A stretch of 17,781 bases of DNA, from the NCBI GenBank assembly GCA_016934355.1, contig JAFGTA010000005.1, positions 1-17,781 on the forward strand. Direction: 5' to 3'. Below are positions 1 through 8,126 of the stretch, piece after piece; positions within the stretch are counted from its first letter, which is position 1; the number at the start of each line of letters is the position of its first letter. The notes under the pieces were generated by a model. That model did no database searches and was not told the origin of the DNA. It saw nothing but the letters and a program-made list of their open reading frames with translations. Made by a program: the position numbers and the translations under genes. The DNA comes from Candidatus Bathyarchaeota archaeon. GTDB lineage: Archaea > Thermoproteota > Bathyarchaeia > TCS64.

Positions 1-1053
1 ATGCCGGCGTGGAGCGGCGACCACCTCTACTTTACCAGCACATATGACGGCGATGGCTGCCTGTACAGGGTGCACAGAGACGGAGGCGACGTCGAGAAGG
101 TCCTCGGCGGGGTAGACCACAGCGTCGAGTCATTCACCGTGACGGCGGACGGGAAGATGGCCTACACTACGCTGGAGACCACGAAGCCCATAGAGCTCTG
201 GTTCTGGGACGGCGAAAAGTCCAGGCAGATAACCGACCTGAACAAGGACTACTCGAAGAAGACCGGGATCATGCCCCACGAGGAGTTCACATTCACAGCC
301 AGCGCCGGACACAAGGTCCAGGGATGGCTCATGAAGCCCCACGGCTTCGACCCGGCGAAGAAGTACCCCATGGTCCTCCACATCCACGGCGGCCCAAGGG
401 GCGCCTACGGCAACGCGTTCGTGCACGAGTTCCAGGTCCTCGCAGCCCAGGGATGGGCTGTCATGTACGTCAACCCTTGGGGCAGCGGCGGATACAACGA
501 GGAGTACCAGGCGGCCCTCCCCGGCCACTACTTCGAGCAGGACTACGACGACCTCATGAAGGCCGTAGACGTGGTCCTGGAGCGGAACAAGTGGGTGGAC
601 GCGAAGAGGCTGGGCGTCACAGGAGGCAGCTACGGCGGCGTCATGTCCAACTGGATAATCACCCACACAGACAGGTTCGCCGCGGCGGTGACCCTCAGGA
701 GCATCACCAACTGGATCACCTTCTACGGCGTCAGCGACATCGGGTGGACCTTCGGCAAGACAGAGATCGGCGGCAACTTCTGGGAGATGGAGGAGGAGTT
801 CATGAAGAGGAGCCCCATCAGGTACGTGGCTAACGTGAAGACGCCCACCATGATCATCCAGAGCGAGGAGGACTACAGGTGCCCCATGGAGCAGGCCGAG
901 CAGCTCTTCGCCGCGTTGAAGGTGCTGGGCGTCGAGACCGAGTTCATCAGGTTCCCCGGAGAGAGCCACGAGCTCAGCCGAAGCGGCAAGCCCAAGCATC
1001 GAAGGGAACGCTTGGAGCACATGGTCCGCTGGTTCAAAAAGTACCTCGACTAG
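1..1053 (+). CDS. S9-family serine peptidase (acylaminoacyl-peptidase-like), 5' partial
   Basis: C-terminal part of a prolyl-oligopeptidase/acylaminoacyl-peptidase-type serine peptidase, which cleaves short peptides or removes blocked N-terminal residues, probably in the cytoplasm. About the first 95 residues look like the last blades of the family's beta-propeller. The alpha/beta-hydrolase domain follows with HGGPR at 129-133 (oxyanion region), nucleophile Ser210 in GGSYGG, acid Asp291 in SEEDYRCP and His323 in ESHELS. The catalytic triad is therefore complete. S9C enzymes are usually about 600-680 aa, so 250-330 N-terminal residues are missing. The window opens on this codon, so the ATG at base 1 is probably an internal Met, but a genuinely truncated gene cannot be excluded. 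It ends with TAG followed by a T7 tract. Family assignment is firm; exact specificity is not. Confidence 0.93.
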   Translation: MPAWSGDHLYFTSTYDGDGCLYRVHRDGGDVEKVLGGVDHSVESFTVTADGKMAYTTLETTKPIELWFWDGEKSRQITDLNKDYSKKTGIMPHEEFTFTASAGHKVQGWLMKPHGFDPAKKYPMVLHIHGGPRGAYGNAFVHEFQVLAAQGWAVMYVNPWGSGGYNEEYQAALPGHYFEQDYDDLMKAVDVVLERNKWVDAKRLGVTGGSYGGVMSNWIITHTDRFAAAVTLRSITNWITFYGVSDIGWTFGKTEIGGNFWEMEEEFMKRSPIRYVANVKTPTMIIQSEEDYRCPMEQAEQLFAALKVLGVETEFIRFPGESHELSRSGKPKHRRERLEHMVRWFKKYLD

Positions 1054-1061
1054 GAATACAA

Positions 1062-1075
1062 TTTTTTTATTATTT
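1062..1075 (+). terminator. Oligo-T terminator after the S9 peptidase
   Basis: A run of seven T (1062-1068) and further T-rich sequence start 8 nt after the TAG stop, with no stem-loop. This fits intrinsic archaeal termination at T tracts. Function is inferred. Confidence 0.5.
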
Positions 1076-1099
1076 ACAATTTAAAGTATAGATACTGTA

Positions 1100-1170
1100 T
1101 ATACTCAGTTTATATTTAGTGTATATATAATGTATATGTTGTGTGTATGTATGGTTTTTTGTAATATTTT
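1100..1170 (+). promoter_or_regulatory. AT-rich promoter region of the surface protein, several TATA-like boxes
   Basis: The 138-bp gap before the surface-protein gene is very AT-rich. It carries several TATA-like elements: around 1098-1104, 1121-1130, 1131-1137 and 1161-1170. The box at 1161-1170 would place a transcript start almost at the ATG (leaderless). The one at 1121-1130 would give a leader of about 40 nt. Which is used cannot be told from sequence. No clear operator was seen. Confidence 0.45.
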
Positions 1171-1191
1171 GATAAATGAATACTGACAGGT

Positions 1192-4100
1192 ATGTCAAAG
1201 ATAGGACTAAATAACAAATTCGGAATTCTTCTGATAACACTCATACTAGTATCACCTATATACGTCTCTAAGGGGGATGCCCAGTACACTCTCGATGTAA
1301 GCGTCAAGGGCTCGGGGACGACTACGCCAGATGCTGGGGCTCACTTGTATGATGAAGGCTCTGATGTCGTCGTCTTTGCGACTCCGGGGACCGATGCATG
1401 CTTCAGCCACTGGGAGCTGGACGGCGTGTTCTTCTCGTTGGATAACCCTGCGACAGTTAGCATGGACGCCGACCACTCGTTGACGGCGGTGTTCTACGAC
1501 TTCACTGATTGGTATAGAACCTATGACGGCGGAGCCAGCGACGCGGGTAACCACGTCATAGTGGATTCCGGCGGCGATATCGTCGTCGTTGGCACCACTG
1601 AGATAGGTGGGACGGATAAGACGTTCATAGCAAAGTATGGGTTCGACGGTGATCGAAGCTGGCTCGTACCTCACACAGGTGAATCCGCTGACGAGTTGTA
1701 CACCCCCGCCGCGGTCGCTGAAGCCGACTCAGGCTACGTCGTAGCCGGCACCTCTACTAGGTACTACGCTGATCTTGACATGTACCAGTTACTGACAGGC
1801 ACCGCGGGAAACATGGTATCTGACGTCGTGTATCAATATCCGGAGTATGAGCCTTGGGTGTCAACCGTTTATGACCAAATTGTCTCATCCATGAAGAAAA
1901 CCAGCGACAATCACTACATAACCGTCATGACTTGGATTGAACCTTCTGGCGATAGTCACATTAATCTCCGGAAAACAGATGACCAGGGAAACACCATTTT
2001 ATATAATTATTATCCGTTTGATCACGATTATACAGAAAAAGGGCTGGATGTCATACAAACAAGCGACGGCGGATACGTCATAGTAGGCAGCACAGATCGC
2101 CTCGGCCACGGAGGCGACTTATACCTAATAAAAGTAGATCACGACCTCAACCTACTGTGGAGTAAGAACTACGGCGGAGTAGGCGCCGACCAAGGAAACA
2201 GCGTAATCCAGTGCAGCGACGGAGGATTCATCATAACCGGCTACACCACCGCCAAAGACCAAGACCTCTACGTGGTGAAGACCGACTCCAACGGAGACTT
2301 CGACTGGGCGGAGAGCTACGGCGGAAGCGGCGAGGACAGCGGGACAGCAATAATACACGCCCATGACTCAGGCTACGTCATCTCGGGGTACACCGAGGTA
2401 GACGGCAACCTGGACGTCTACTTCCTAAAAATATCCGAGACAGGCACGGTGCTGGCAGAGTCCCACTACGGCGGCAGCGGCGATGAGAAAGCCGTCAGTG
2501 TAGCCGCCGCCAGCGACGGAGGTTACGTGCTGTTCGGGGAGACTTCCTCCCTGGGGTCGACGACCGACGCTTTCCTCCTGAAGCTATCAGGCGCCAGCCT
2601 GGAAGTACATGTGAAGGGAGACGGCACGGTCGACCCAGAAGAGGGAACCCATGAATACCCACTCGGATCGCAGGTCAAGGTGACCGCTATGCCGGGAGCC
2701 GATGCAAGCTTCAGCCACTGGGAGCTGGACGGAGAATACTACTCAACGGATAACCCGACCACCGTAGACATGGATACGGGCCACATCCTGCTAGCTGTCT
2801 TCTGCGGGCCGCTTAACTGGCAGACAACGTTCGGAGGCAATAGCTACGACTGCGGCTATGATGTCGTATACGACGGCGGCTATAGGTACGTGACGGGCAT
2901 ATACTCGGGGCCAGAGTACGAGTGGGATGTGTTCCTGAATAAATACGACTCGGGCGGCGACCTCGTATGGAGTCAAATTCACACGGGCGAGGAAGACGAA
3001 TGGAACACCGGTATGGAACTCGTGAAACTAGGCGACGGCTTCGCCATAGCAGGCGGCTCAGGCAGCTACACGAACTCAGACTTTTACCTTCTGAGGATGG
3101 GTCTCGACGGTTCCAAGAGCTGGGACACCACAGTAGGAGGCGCCGAATATGACGAAGCGGAGGACATGGTGGCCGCCACAGGTGGCGGCTTCGTCCTAAC
3201 AGGCTTAACCGAGTCCACCGGAGCTGGAGGAATTGATGTCTATCTCGTCAAGATCACTGACGGCGGCAGCGTGCTATGGGAACGCACCTACGGCGGGGCA
3301 AATGATGATCGAGGATTTGGGTTAGCTGAGTGCAGTGACGGCGGCTTCATAGTGGCTGGCGTAGCCAACAGATACACACCTGACCAGAAGATATATCTGG
3401 TCAAAACGTTCTCCGACGGCACACTTGACTGGGAGACCCAGATCGGTGACTCTGGGTACGAAACCTCAGGAGGCGACATCATCGCCCTAAGCGACGGCTA
3501 CCTAATAGTGGGCTATATCGCCCCATCGGGCGGCGACAGTGACGTCTACCTAGTCAAAACAGACCTCTCAGGGGTCGTCGAGTGGACGGAAACCTACGGC
3601 GGCCCCGACGACGACTGCGGTAACTCGATAACCGCGTTGAGCGGCGGCGGCTACGCCATCGCCGGATTCACGTATACGGGAAGCGACATGGACACCTACG
3701 TCATAATCGTAGACAGCGAAGGTGACATCTTAGCTTCGGCAACCTACGGCGGCACTGGCAATGAGAACGCCTCCGAGATAGCCGAGACCGAGGACGGGTA
3801 CGTCGTCACGACCTACACCAAGTCCTTCAGCTCCTCCTTCGATGTCTACGTGCTTGACATCCCCACGTTATACGAGGAGGAAGAGCTGATCATAACAGTA
3901 GAGGGCTCAGGCACCACCGATCCTCCATCCGGCGTATACAGTTACCCATCGGGCTTCACAGTAACGGTCCAAGCCAGCCCTGAAGCGGGATGGGGGCTAA
4001 GCCACTGGGAAGTGGACGGCGTACCCATGGGTACGGCCCCATCCAAGGAACTGACCCTCGACGGTCCACACACGCTGACAGCGGTGTACGCCCAATCCCC

Positions 4101-6051
4101 CCTCCTCACGATAGAGGTGCAGGGACAGGGGACCACAAGCTGGCCCCCTTTCGTCTACAGCTTCGCTAACTACCCACCCAATCCATGGGTCCCCGTGGAC
4201 TCCACGCCAGACGACTGCTGGGAGTTCAGCCACTGGATACTGGACGGCTTAGACGACGGAACCGACTCCGCCACAGGCGTGACCATGGACATGGACCACA
4301 CACTCATAGCCGTGTTCACCCCATACCCCGAGCTGACGATTCAGGTGCAGGGACACGGGACAACAAGCCCCCCGCCCGGGATGTACGCCTACCCTTCAGG
4401 GTCAAGCGTGATACTTGGGGCGTCAGCCTCCCACGACTACAGGTTCTCATACTGGGCGGTCGACGGCGTAAGATCGGGTACTGACGCCTCTCTTAACATC
4501 ATAATGGACGCAGACCATGTCGCGACAGCCGTGTTCAACAGAGTGAGAGAAAGAAAACCAAAGCCCCTACCCGAACCCGCAATCGAAGACATGACCCCAC
4601 TCGAAGCAGCGGAGTATCTCAGCGGTAAGACGCCGAAGAAAGCGGCGTCGATGCTGACCACCCTCGACCCCCAACGAGAAGCAAGGATCATGGAGGAGAT
4701 GGACCCTGGGTTCGCACTCACAGTCCTCACCGAGATGAACCCCTCGACAGCGGAGAAGACGCTCCTCAACTGCAGCGCAGCGGGAGGCATCCTCGAAGAG
4801 GCAGTAGACGCAAACGAGACCGAGAGAATCACTCAGATGCTCCTAGAGTTCAATCAGACCAGCTCCGCCTCCCTAATGTTGAGCATGAACCCGGAATACG
4901 GGGCATCGCTGGTCGAGACAATAGCCGAGGCAGACATGACCGGGTGCGCCGAGATAGTGGAGGCGGCGGTCAAACTCAGGGCGGAGTCGTTGACAGACGA
5001 GAGACGCAGAGAGATCACCGAACAGCTAACCAAGGTAATCGAGTCCAGTGACACAGGGCTACTCGCCGACATATTCCTGGAGATAGCGAGACTCCCCGAG
5101 ACGCCGTCCACCGTCGCGGAGCTTTTCACGCTGATGCCCGTAGACCAAGCCACCGAGATACTCTGCAAGTGGATAACCGATGGCGCCCTCAACGAGACCT
5201 GCGCTGTCATGAAGTGCATGAACATGAGCTGCCTTAACGACGTTTACACACTCCTCACGGTGGAGGAGCGATCAGCCATATATCCCTTCATGGACTCTGA
5301 GACGGTTCGCTGCATAGACAGAGCCCTCCTACCGCTGCCAGACCTCGCCATAGATGAGACGACGATCCAGCGGACATCCCCCCTACACTACTCGGTACAT
5401 ATCTCGGTCATCAACAGTGGCAACACTTGCTCAGGTGAGTCAACGGTGACTCTGGAGAGCGAGTCCATGAAAACCACGGCTACCGTTCCGCCGTTAGAGA
5501 CAAACGAGAGACAGACGGTAGAACTGGACTGGAGCCCCGACTCGGTGGGTGACTACACTTTGACTCTGGTAGTCATCCAAGATGGCGAGGAGATCGAGTA
5601 CGACGACAACGCCGAGTCCCTCAGCCACAGCGTCACGCTACCCGACCTCTACATAGAGACAGGGCAACTAGCGGAGTGCGAGGCATTAGTAGAGAAAACC
5701 ATAGAGGTCAAGGTGACGTCCGCCTACGAGCCCATAGACCACACAGCCGTGTGGTTCCTCGTCGAAGGCGAAAAACAGTCGGAGACCCCGATAAACATGC
5801 TGGGCGAAGGCGAAATTACGACCCTCACCTTCAGGTGGACACCCCCCGAGAAGGGAGACTATGCCCTCGAATTCATGGTCGACCCCGGAGACGAGGTGAC
5901 GGAGACCATGGAGTCGAACAACGTCGCAAAGTTAACGGCGCACGTGACGCCGAACAAGAACAGCCAGATGATCACCTACGCGACTGTGGTAGCGGCGTTG
6001 CTCGCCTTAGCCGTGGCGGCATACATACTGCATCATAGAGGAACGATCTAA
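1192..6051 (+). CDS. Secreted multidomain surface protein: InlB-like repeats, two 7-repeat propellers, helical repeats, CARDB-like domains, C-terminal anchor
   Basis: A 1619-aa extracellular protein anchored at its C-terminus. Residues 1-30 are a signal peptide with a likely cut after Asp-Ala. InlB-like (divergent B-repeat) domains with the signature sHWelDG...AvF lie at about 33-102, 470-537, 899-966, 971-1043 and 1047-1115. Two arrays of about 50-residue repeats (W..tYGG...D.G....sDGGyv..G.T...D.YlvK) lie at about 105-466 and 541-893. I count seven repeats in each, consistent with two seven-bladed beta-propellers. Residues about 1130-1383 are helical repeats (LDP..eA.im.eMDP..A..vL.eMNP) resembling MgtE N-terminal or FliG-type superhelices. 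Two CARDB-like Ig domains follow (about 1384-1483 and 1484-1585), then a membrane segment at about 1593-1613 and a short basic tail. Likely role is adhesion, ligand binding or S-layer association; the ligand is unknown. The ATG start is supported by the signal peptide. Confidence 0.9.
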   Translation: MSKIGLNNKFGILLITLILVSPIYVSKGDAQYTLDVSVKGSGTTTPDAGAHLYDEGSDVVVFATPGTDACFSHWELDGVFFSLDNPATVSMDADHSLTAVFYDFTDWYRTYDGGASDAGNHVIVDSGGDIVVVGTTEIGGTDKTFIAKYGFDGDRSWLVPHTGESADELYTPAAVAEADSGYVVAGTSTRYYADLDMYQLLTGTAGNMVSDVVYQYPEYEPWVSTVYDQIVSSMKKTSDNHYITVMTWIEPSGDSHINLRKTDDQGNTILYNYYPFDHDYTEKGLDVIQTSDGGYVIVGSTDRLGHGGDLYLIKVDHDLNLLWSKNYGGVGADQGNSVIQCSDGGFIITGYTTAKDQDLYVVKTDSNGDFDWAESYGGSGEDSGTAIIHAHDSGYVISGYTEVDGNLDVYFLKISETGTVLAESHYGGSGDEKAVSVAAASDGGYVLFGETSSLGSTTDAFLLKLSGASLEVHVKGDGTVDPEEGTHEYPLGSQVKVTAMPGADASFSHWELDGEYYSTDNPTTVDMDTGHILLAVFCGPLNWQTTFGGNSYDCGYDVVYDGGYRYVTGIYSGPEYEWDVFLNKYDSGGDLVWSQIHTGEEDEWNTGMELVKLGDGFAIAGGSGSYTNSDFYLLRMGLDGSKSWDTTVGGAEYDEAEDMVAATGGGFVLTGLTESTGAGGIDVYLVKITDGGSVLWERTYGGANDDRGFGLAECSDGGFIVAGVANRYTPDQKIYLVKTFSDGTLDWETQIGDSGYETSGGDIIALSDGYLIVGYIAPSGGDSDVYLVKTDLSGVVEWTETYGGPDDDCGNSITALSGGGYAIAGFTYTGSDMDTYVIIVDSEGDILASATYGGTGNENASEIAETEDGYVVTTYTKSFSSSFDVYVLDIPTLYEEEELIITVEGSGTTDPPSGVYSYPSGFTVTVQASPEAGWGLSHWEVDGVPMGTAPSKELTLDGPHTLTAVYAQSPLLTIEVQGQGTTSWPPFVYSFANYPPNPWVPVDSTPDDCWEFSHWILDGLDDGTDSATGVTMDMDHTLIAVFTPYPELTIQVQGHGTTSPPPGMYAYPSGSSVILGASASHDYRFSYWAVDGVRSGTDASLNIIMDADHVATAVFNRVRERKPKPLPEPAIEDMTPLEAAEYLSGKTPKKAASMLTTLDPQREARIMEEMDPGFALTVLTEMNPSTAEKTLLNCSAAGGILEEAVDANETERITQMLLEFNQTSSASLMLSMNPEYGASLVETIAEADMTGCAEIVEAAVKLRAESLTDERRREITEQLTKVIESSDTGLLADIFLEIARLPETPSTVAELFTLMPVDQATEILCKWITDGALNETCAVMKCMNMSCLNDVYTLLTVEERSAIYPFMDSETVRCIDRALLPLPDLAIDETTIQRTSPLHYSVHISVINSGNTCSGESTVTLESESMKTTATVPPLETNERQTVELDWSPDSVGDYTLTLVVIQDGEEIEYDDNAESLSHSVTLPDLYIETGQLAECEALVEKTIEVKVTSAYEPIDHTAVWFLVEGEKQSETPINMLGEGEITTLTFRWTPPEKGDYALEFMVDPGDEVTETMESNNVAKLTAHVTPNKNSQMITYATVVAALLALAVAAYILHHRGTI
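1400..2732 (+). repeat. 25-bp identical repeat between the first two InlB-like domains
   Basis: Bases 1400-1424 and 2708-2732 are identical over 25 bp and encode the FSHWELDG core of InlB-like domains 1 and 2. The domains flanking the first propeller are more alike to each other than to domains 3-5. This fits an internal duplication of an InlB-plus-propeller module. The entry spans both copies and the DNA between them. Confidence 0.75.
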
Positions 6052-6068
6052 CAAGCCCCAGACCCACC

Positions 6069-6076
6069 TTTTTTTT
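6069..6076 (+). terminator. Oligo-T terminator after the surface protein
   Basis: A T8 tract 18 nt after the TAA stop, lying between convergent genes. There is no stem-loop, so it is an archaeal-type terminator by position. Confidence 0.5.
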
Positions 6077-6123
6077 CACCAGAAGCTGTCAAAATTTTCA
6101 TGTCCCTAAGTGGATGCCGGTGG

Positions 6124-7407
6124 CTATTCCTCTGGTCTGGGCACCGGCTCTTCTCGGGGCGCCTCGCCGTCTTCCATGTCTCCCTCGATGTGGTCCTTGG
6201 CGACCATCGGTGACACTATGGAGTTGTAGAGTATCGATATCAACACGATGGGGATGCACAGCGTCGTAAAGAGGTTAGGGTCCGCGAACAGCAGGCCTCC
6301 GGGGTCGTACCTGGAGGGCAACTGACTCAGCACCAGCGTCCCCGCCCCCTGGATGTAGATCACCCGGGTGATGAACAGCTCCTCGTCGCCGAGACTCAGC
6401 GCCGTGCCCACCACCGTGACCACCATGAACCGGACGACGATTATCAGAGCCGACACGACCAGGCTGACCTCCAGGTTCGTGAAGGTGGGGCTCATGATCA
6501 GGCCGAGGTACACGAAGAAAAGCGACTTCATCAGGAAAGTCAGCTCATCGTGATAGTCCCTGAGCCTCTTCCTGTCCACCCTGGCCCGCCTGCCCCAACC
6601 CAGCGCCTTTGTGACGTACCCGTAGTTCATTAGCACGAAGCCTACGATGAACACCGCGATGGGTCCGCCCCCGCCGCCTCCCACGTACTCAGCTAAGACG
6701 AAGACGGGGAACAGCAGCGCGATGGTCATCATGTAGTTCAGAGGTCTGTCCCTGAGCCGGGAAAGCAGCTCCCCCCAGACGAGGCCGAAGAAAAGGCCGA
6801 TCGCGACCGAGGATACCAGCAGGACGAGCACGTTTCTGACGGCGTTCACAGGCGTCCCGGCGGAGTCGATGACCTCGATGAGTGCCAGCACCCCGACGAC
6901 TCTGATAGGGTCTCCTATCGCCGACTCCAGCTGCAGGAGAACGCCGGCCTCTCCCATGTCCTTGAATCCGCTTCTCACGGCGGTGAGGAGGCTGCTCACC
7001 GAGACCCCGCTCATGCCCCCCACCATCGCCCCCAGTAGCAGCCCCTCGAGGACGCCGAACACATCAGGATACATGAAGTGCAGGAGGCCGCCGGTGGCCA
7101 ATGTGATTGAGAGGAAGCTGACGGCGGCTAGGCTGAACGCCTTCCCTGCGTGCCCCATGAGCTGCTGCGCGTTTATCGACACTCCCGTGCTGAAGCTAAA
7201 CATGGTGAGGGTGACGAGGAGCATTAGGTCGAAGATGCCCCCGTACAGGCTCTCGTCTACTAGGTGGAGCGCGGGCCCTATGAGCATCCCGAAGCCGAGG
7301 AGCCAGACGATGTCGGGTATCCTGGTCCTGTGGTATATAGCGCCCGCGACGTATGCGAGGAACAGGGTCGTGGAGATGAGTAGAAGTATCTGCTCGGCGT
7401 TGATCAA
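6124..7407 (-). CDS. Cation:proton antiporter (NhaP/Kef-like, CPA superfamily)
   Basis: A 427-aa integral membrane protein with about 11-12 hydrophobic segments that should exchange Na+ or K+ for H+. The first segments (IPDIVWLLGFGMLIGP at 30-45) and the conserved-Arg helix near VVRFMVV are typical of the CPA1/NhaP fold. The functional motif in the sixth segment reads ESAIGDP (161-167). The family Asp (D166) is kept, but the Asn usually before it is Gly165, checked on the codons (GGA GAC). The C-terminal tail is acidic and proline-rich. The start is TTG: an in-frame TAA lies immediately before it, the first membrane helix begins at residue 5, and GAAGGT lies 7 nt upstream. It is divergent from the winged-helix regulator, which could control it. 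Ion selectivity is undetermined. Confidence 0.88.
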   Translation of the reverse strand: MINAEQILLLISTTLFLAYVAGAIYHRTRIPDIVWLLGFGMLIGPALHLVDESLYGGIFDLMLLVTLTMFSFSTGVSINAQQLMGHAGKAFSLAAVSFLSITLATGGLLHFMYPDVFGVLEGLLLGAMVGGMSGVSVSSLLTAVRSGFKDMGEAGVLLQLESAIGDPIRVVGVLALIEVIDSAGTPVNAVRNVLVLLVSSVAIGLFFGLVWGELLSRLRDRPLNYMMTIALLFPVFVLAEYVGGGGGGPIAVFIVGFVLMNYGYVTKALGWGRRARVDRKRLRDYHDELTFLMKSLFFVYLGLIMSPTFTNLEVSLVVSALIIVVRFMVVTVVGTALSLGDEELFITRVIYIQGAGTLVLSQLPSRYDPGGLLFADPNLFTTLCIPIVLISILYNSIVSPMVAKDHIEGDMEDGEAPREEPVPRPEE

Positions 7408-7648
7408 TTAACTTACCTTCATCAACATGTAAGCGACGGTTAACCCATTTTTACCTGTCTGTAGCCTACGGGGTGTGGCTGCCCCTAAAAAAGTTTCCAA
7501 GACGCCTTCTCTCCGTGATTTTCTCCCTCGGGCGGCCCTGTTTCGCTGTATAAACTTTAATATTAGCGTATTTTCACGATAAAACTCGGAAAAAGTGTTA
7601 TAAGTTAAGAAAATTACTAGTCATAGGGGCCGTGGTAAACAAACACAT
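7408..7648. other. Divergent intergenic region between antiporter and winged-helix gene
   Basis: This 241-bp stretch has no credible gene. Its left edge carries the antiporter leader, with an in-frame six-codon reading frame from ATG 7428 to TAA 7410-7408 abutting the TTG start. The middle (about 7550-7620) is AT-rich. A TATA-like box for the antiporter may lie near 7447-7455. The regulator's promoter begins just to the right. Confidence 0.5.
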
Positions 7649-7673
7649 GAAGGTTTAAATACAATGAACCTTC
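7649..7673 (+). promoter_or_regulatory. TATA box inside an inverted repeat: probable operator of the winged-helix gene
   Basis: GAAGGTT (7649-7655) and AACCTTC (7667-7673) form a perfect 7-bp dyad around the TATA-like element TTTAAATA (7654-7661). The expected transcript start is about 7683, with the ATG at 7700. A dimer bound here would block TBP, so autorepression by the downstream protein is the simplest reading. The repeat is seen; the repressor is inferred. Confidence 0.55.
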
Positions 7674-7699
7674 CTATGCCCCGTCAGGTGACAACATAA

Positions 7700-8074
7700 A
7701 TGCCATTAACAGTTGACACGTCAGGTGAAGGACTAGCAATGGTCCTGAAGGACTACCAAGAGGTAGCCCTCCGGTACCTCTGGCGTCTAGACGGCGACGG
7801 CGCAAGCAGCCGAGACGTCTGGGTGCAGGTAAACGAGGATCTACGGGGAAAGAGAACCATAAGCAGAGCGTCGATAATCAACTTCCTGAACTCCATGGTA
7901 GACGAGGGTGTGCTTAGCTACACGGAGACGACCGGGAAGGGAGGACACAGAAGAATCTACGCGGCCAAGTTCAACGAAGCCGAGTTCAAGGAGTACATCG
8001 CCAAGGTGGTCCTTGGCAACCTTCTGAGAGACTTCCCCGCGGAAACACGTAAGGCACTCCAGCAAGTCAAGTAA
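7700..8074 (+). CDS. Winged-helix transcriptional regulator, BlaI/MecI-like
   Basis: A 124-aa soluble protein. Residues about 16-90 form a winged helix-turn-helix: helices at 17-30 and 36-48, a recognition helix near 53-68 (ISRASIINFLNSMVDEG), and a beta wing with a basic Gly-rich turn (TGKGGHRRIY, 78-87). The C-terminal helices (EFKEYIAKVVLGNLLRDF) resemble the dimerisation part of BlaI/MecI/CopY repressors. That family binds dyads over promoters, and the promoter here has such a dyad. A ribosome-binding site AGGTGA lies about 8 nt before the ATG. A second in-frame ATG at codon 14 also follows a GGTGA and would leave the whole DNA-binding domain intact. Likely targets are its own gene and possibly the divergent antiporter; the signal is unknown. 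Confidence 0.75.
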   Translation: MPLTVDTSGEGLAMVLKDYQEVALRYLWRLDGDGASSRDVWVQVNEDLRGKRTISRASIINFLNSMVDEGVLSYTETTGKGGHRRIYAAKFNEAEFKEYIAKVVLGNLLRDFPAETRKALQQVK

Positions 8075-8081
8075 CCACCTT

Positions 8082-8104
8082 TCTTTATCGGTTTTATTTT
8101 TTTT
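8082..8104 (+). terminator. Oligo-T terminator after the winged-helix gene
   Basis: T-rich sequence ending in an uninterrupted T8 (8097-8104) shortly after the TAA stop, between convergent genes. Confidence 0.5.
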
Positions 8105-8126
8105 ATAATAAATGGGGTAGTGGGCA

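Noticed and set aside
130..1020. Long open frame antisense to the S9 peptidase gene
   Set aside because: It mirrors the GC-rich codon structure of the peptidase. The translation is rich in Leu/Val/Asp repeats with no domain, while the sense frame has a complete catalytic triad.
7682..7728. Direct repeat CGTCAGGTGA at 7682-7691 and 7719-7728
   Set aside because: Each copy contains the Shine-Dalgarno-like AGGTGA ahead of one of two in-frame ATG codons. This explains the similarity without invoking a regulator site.
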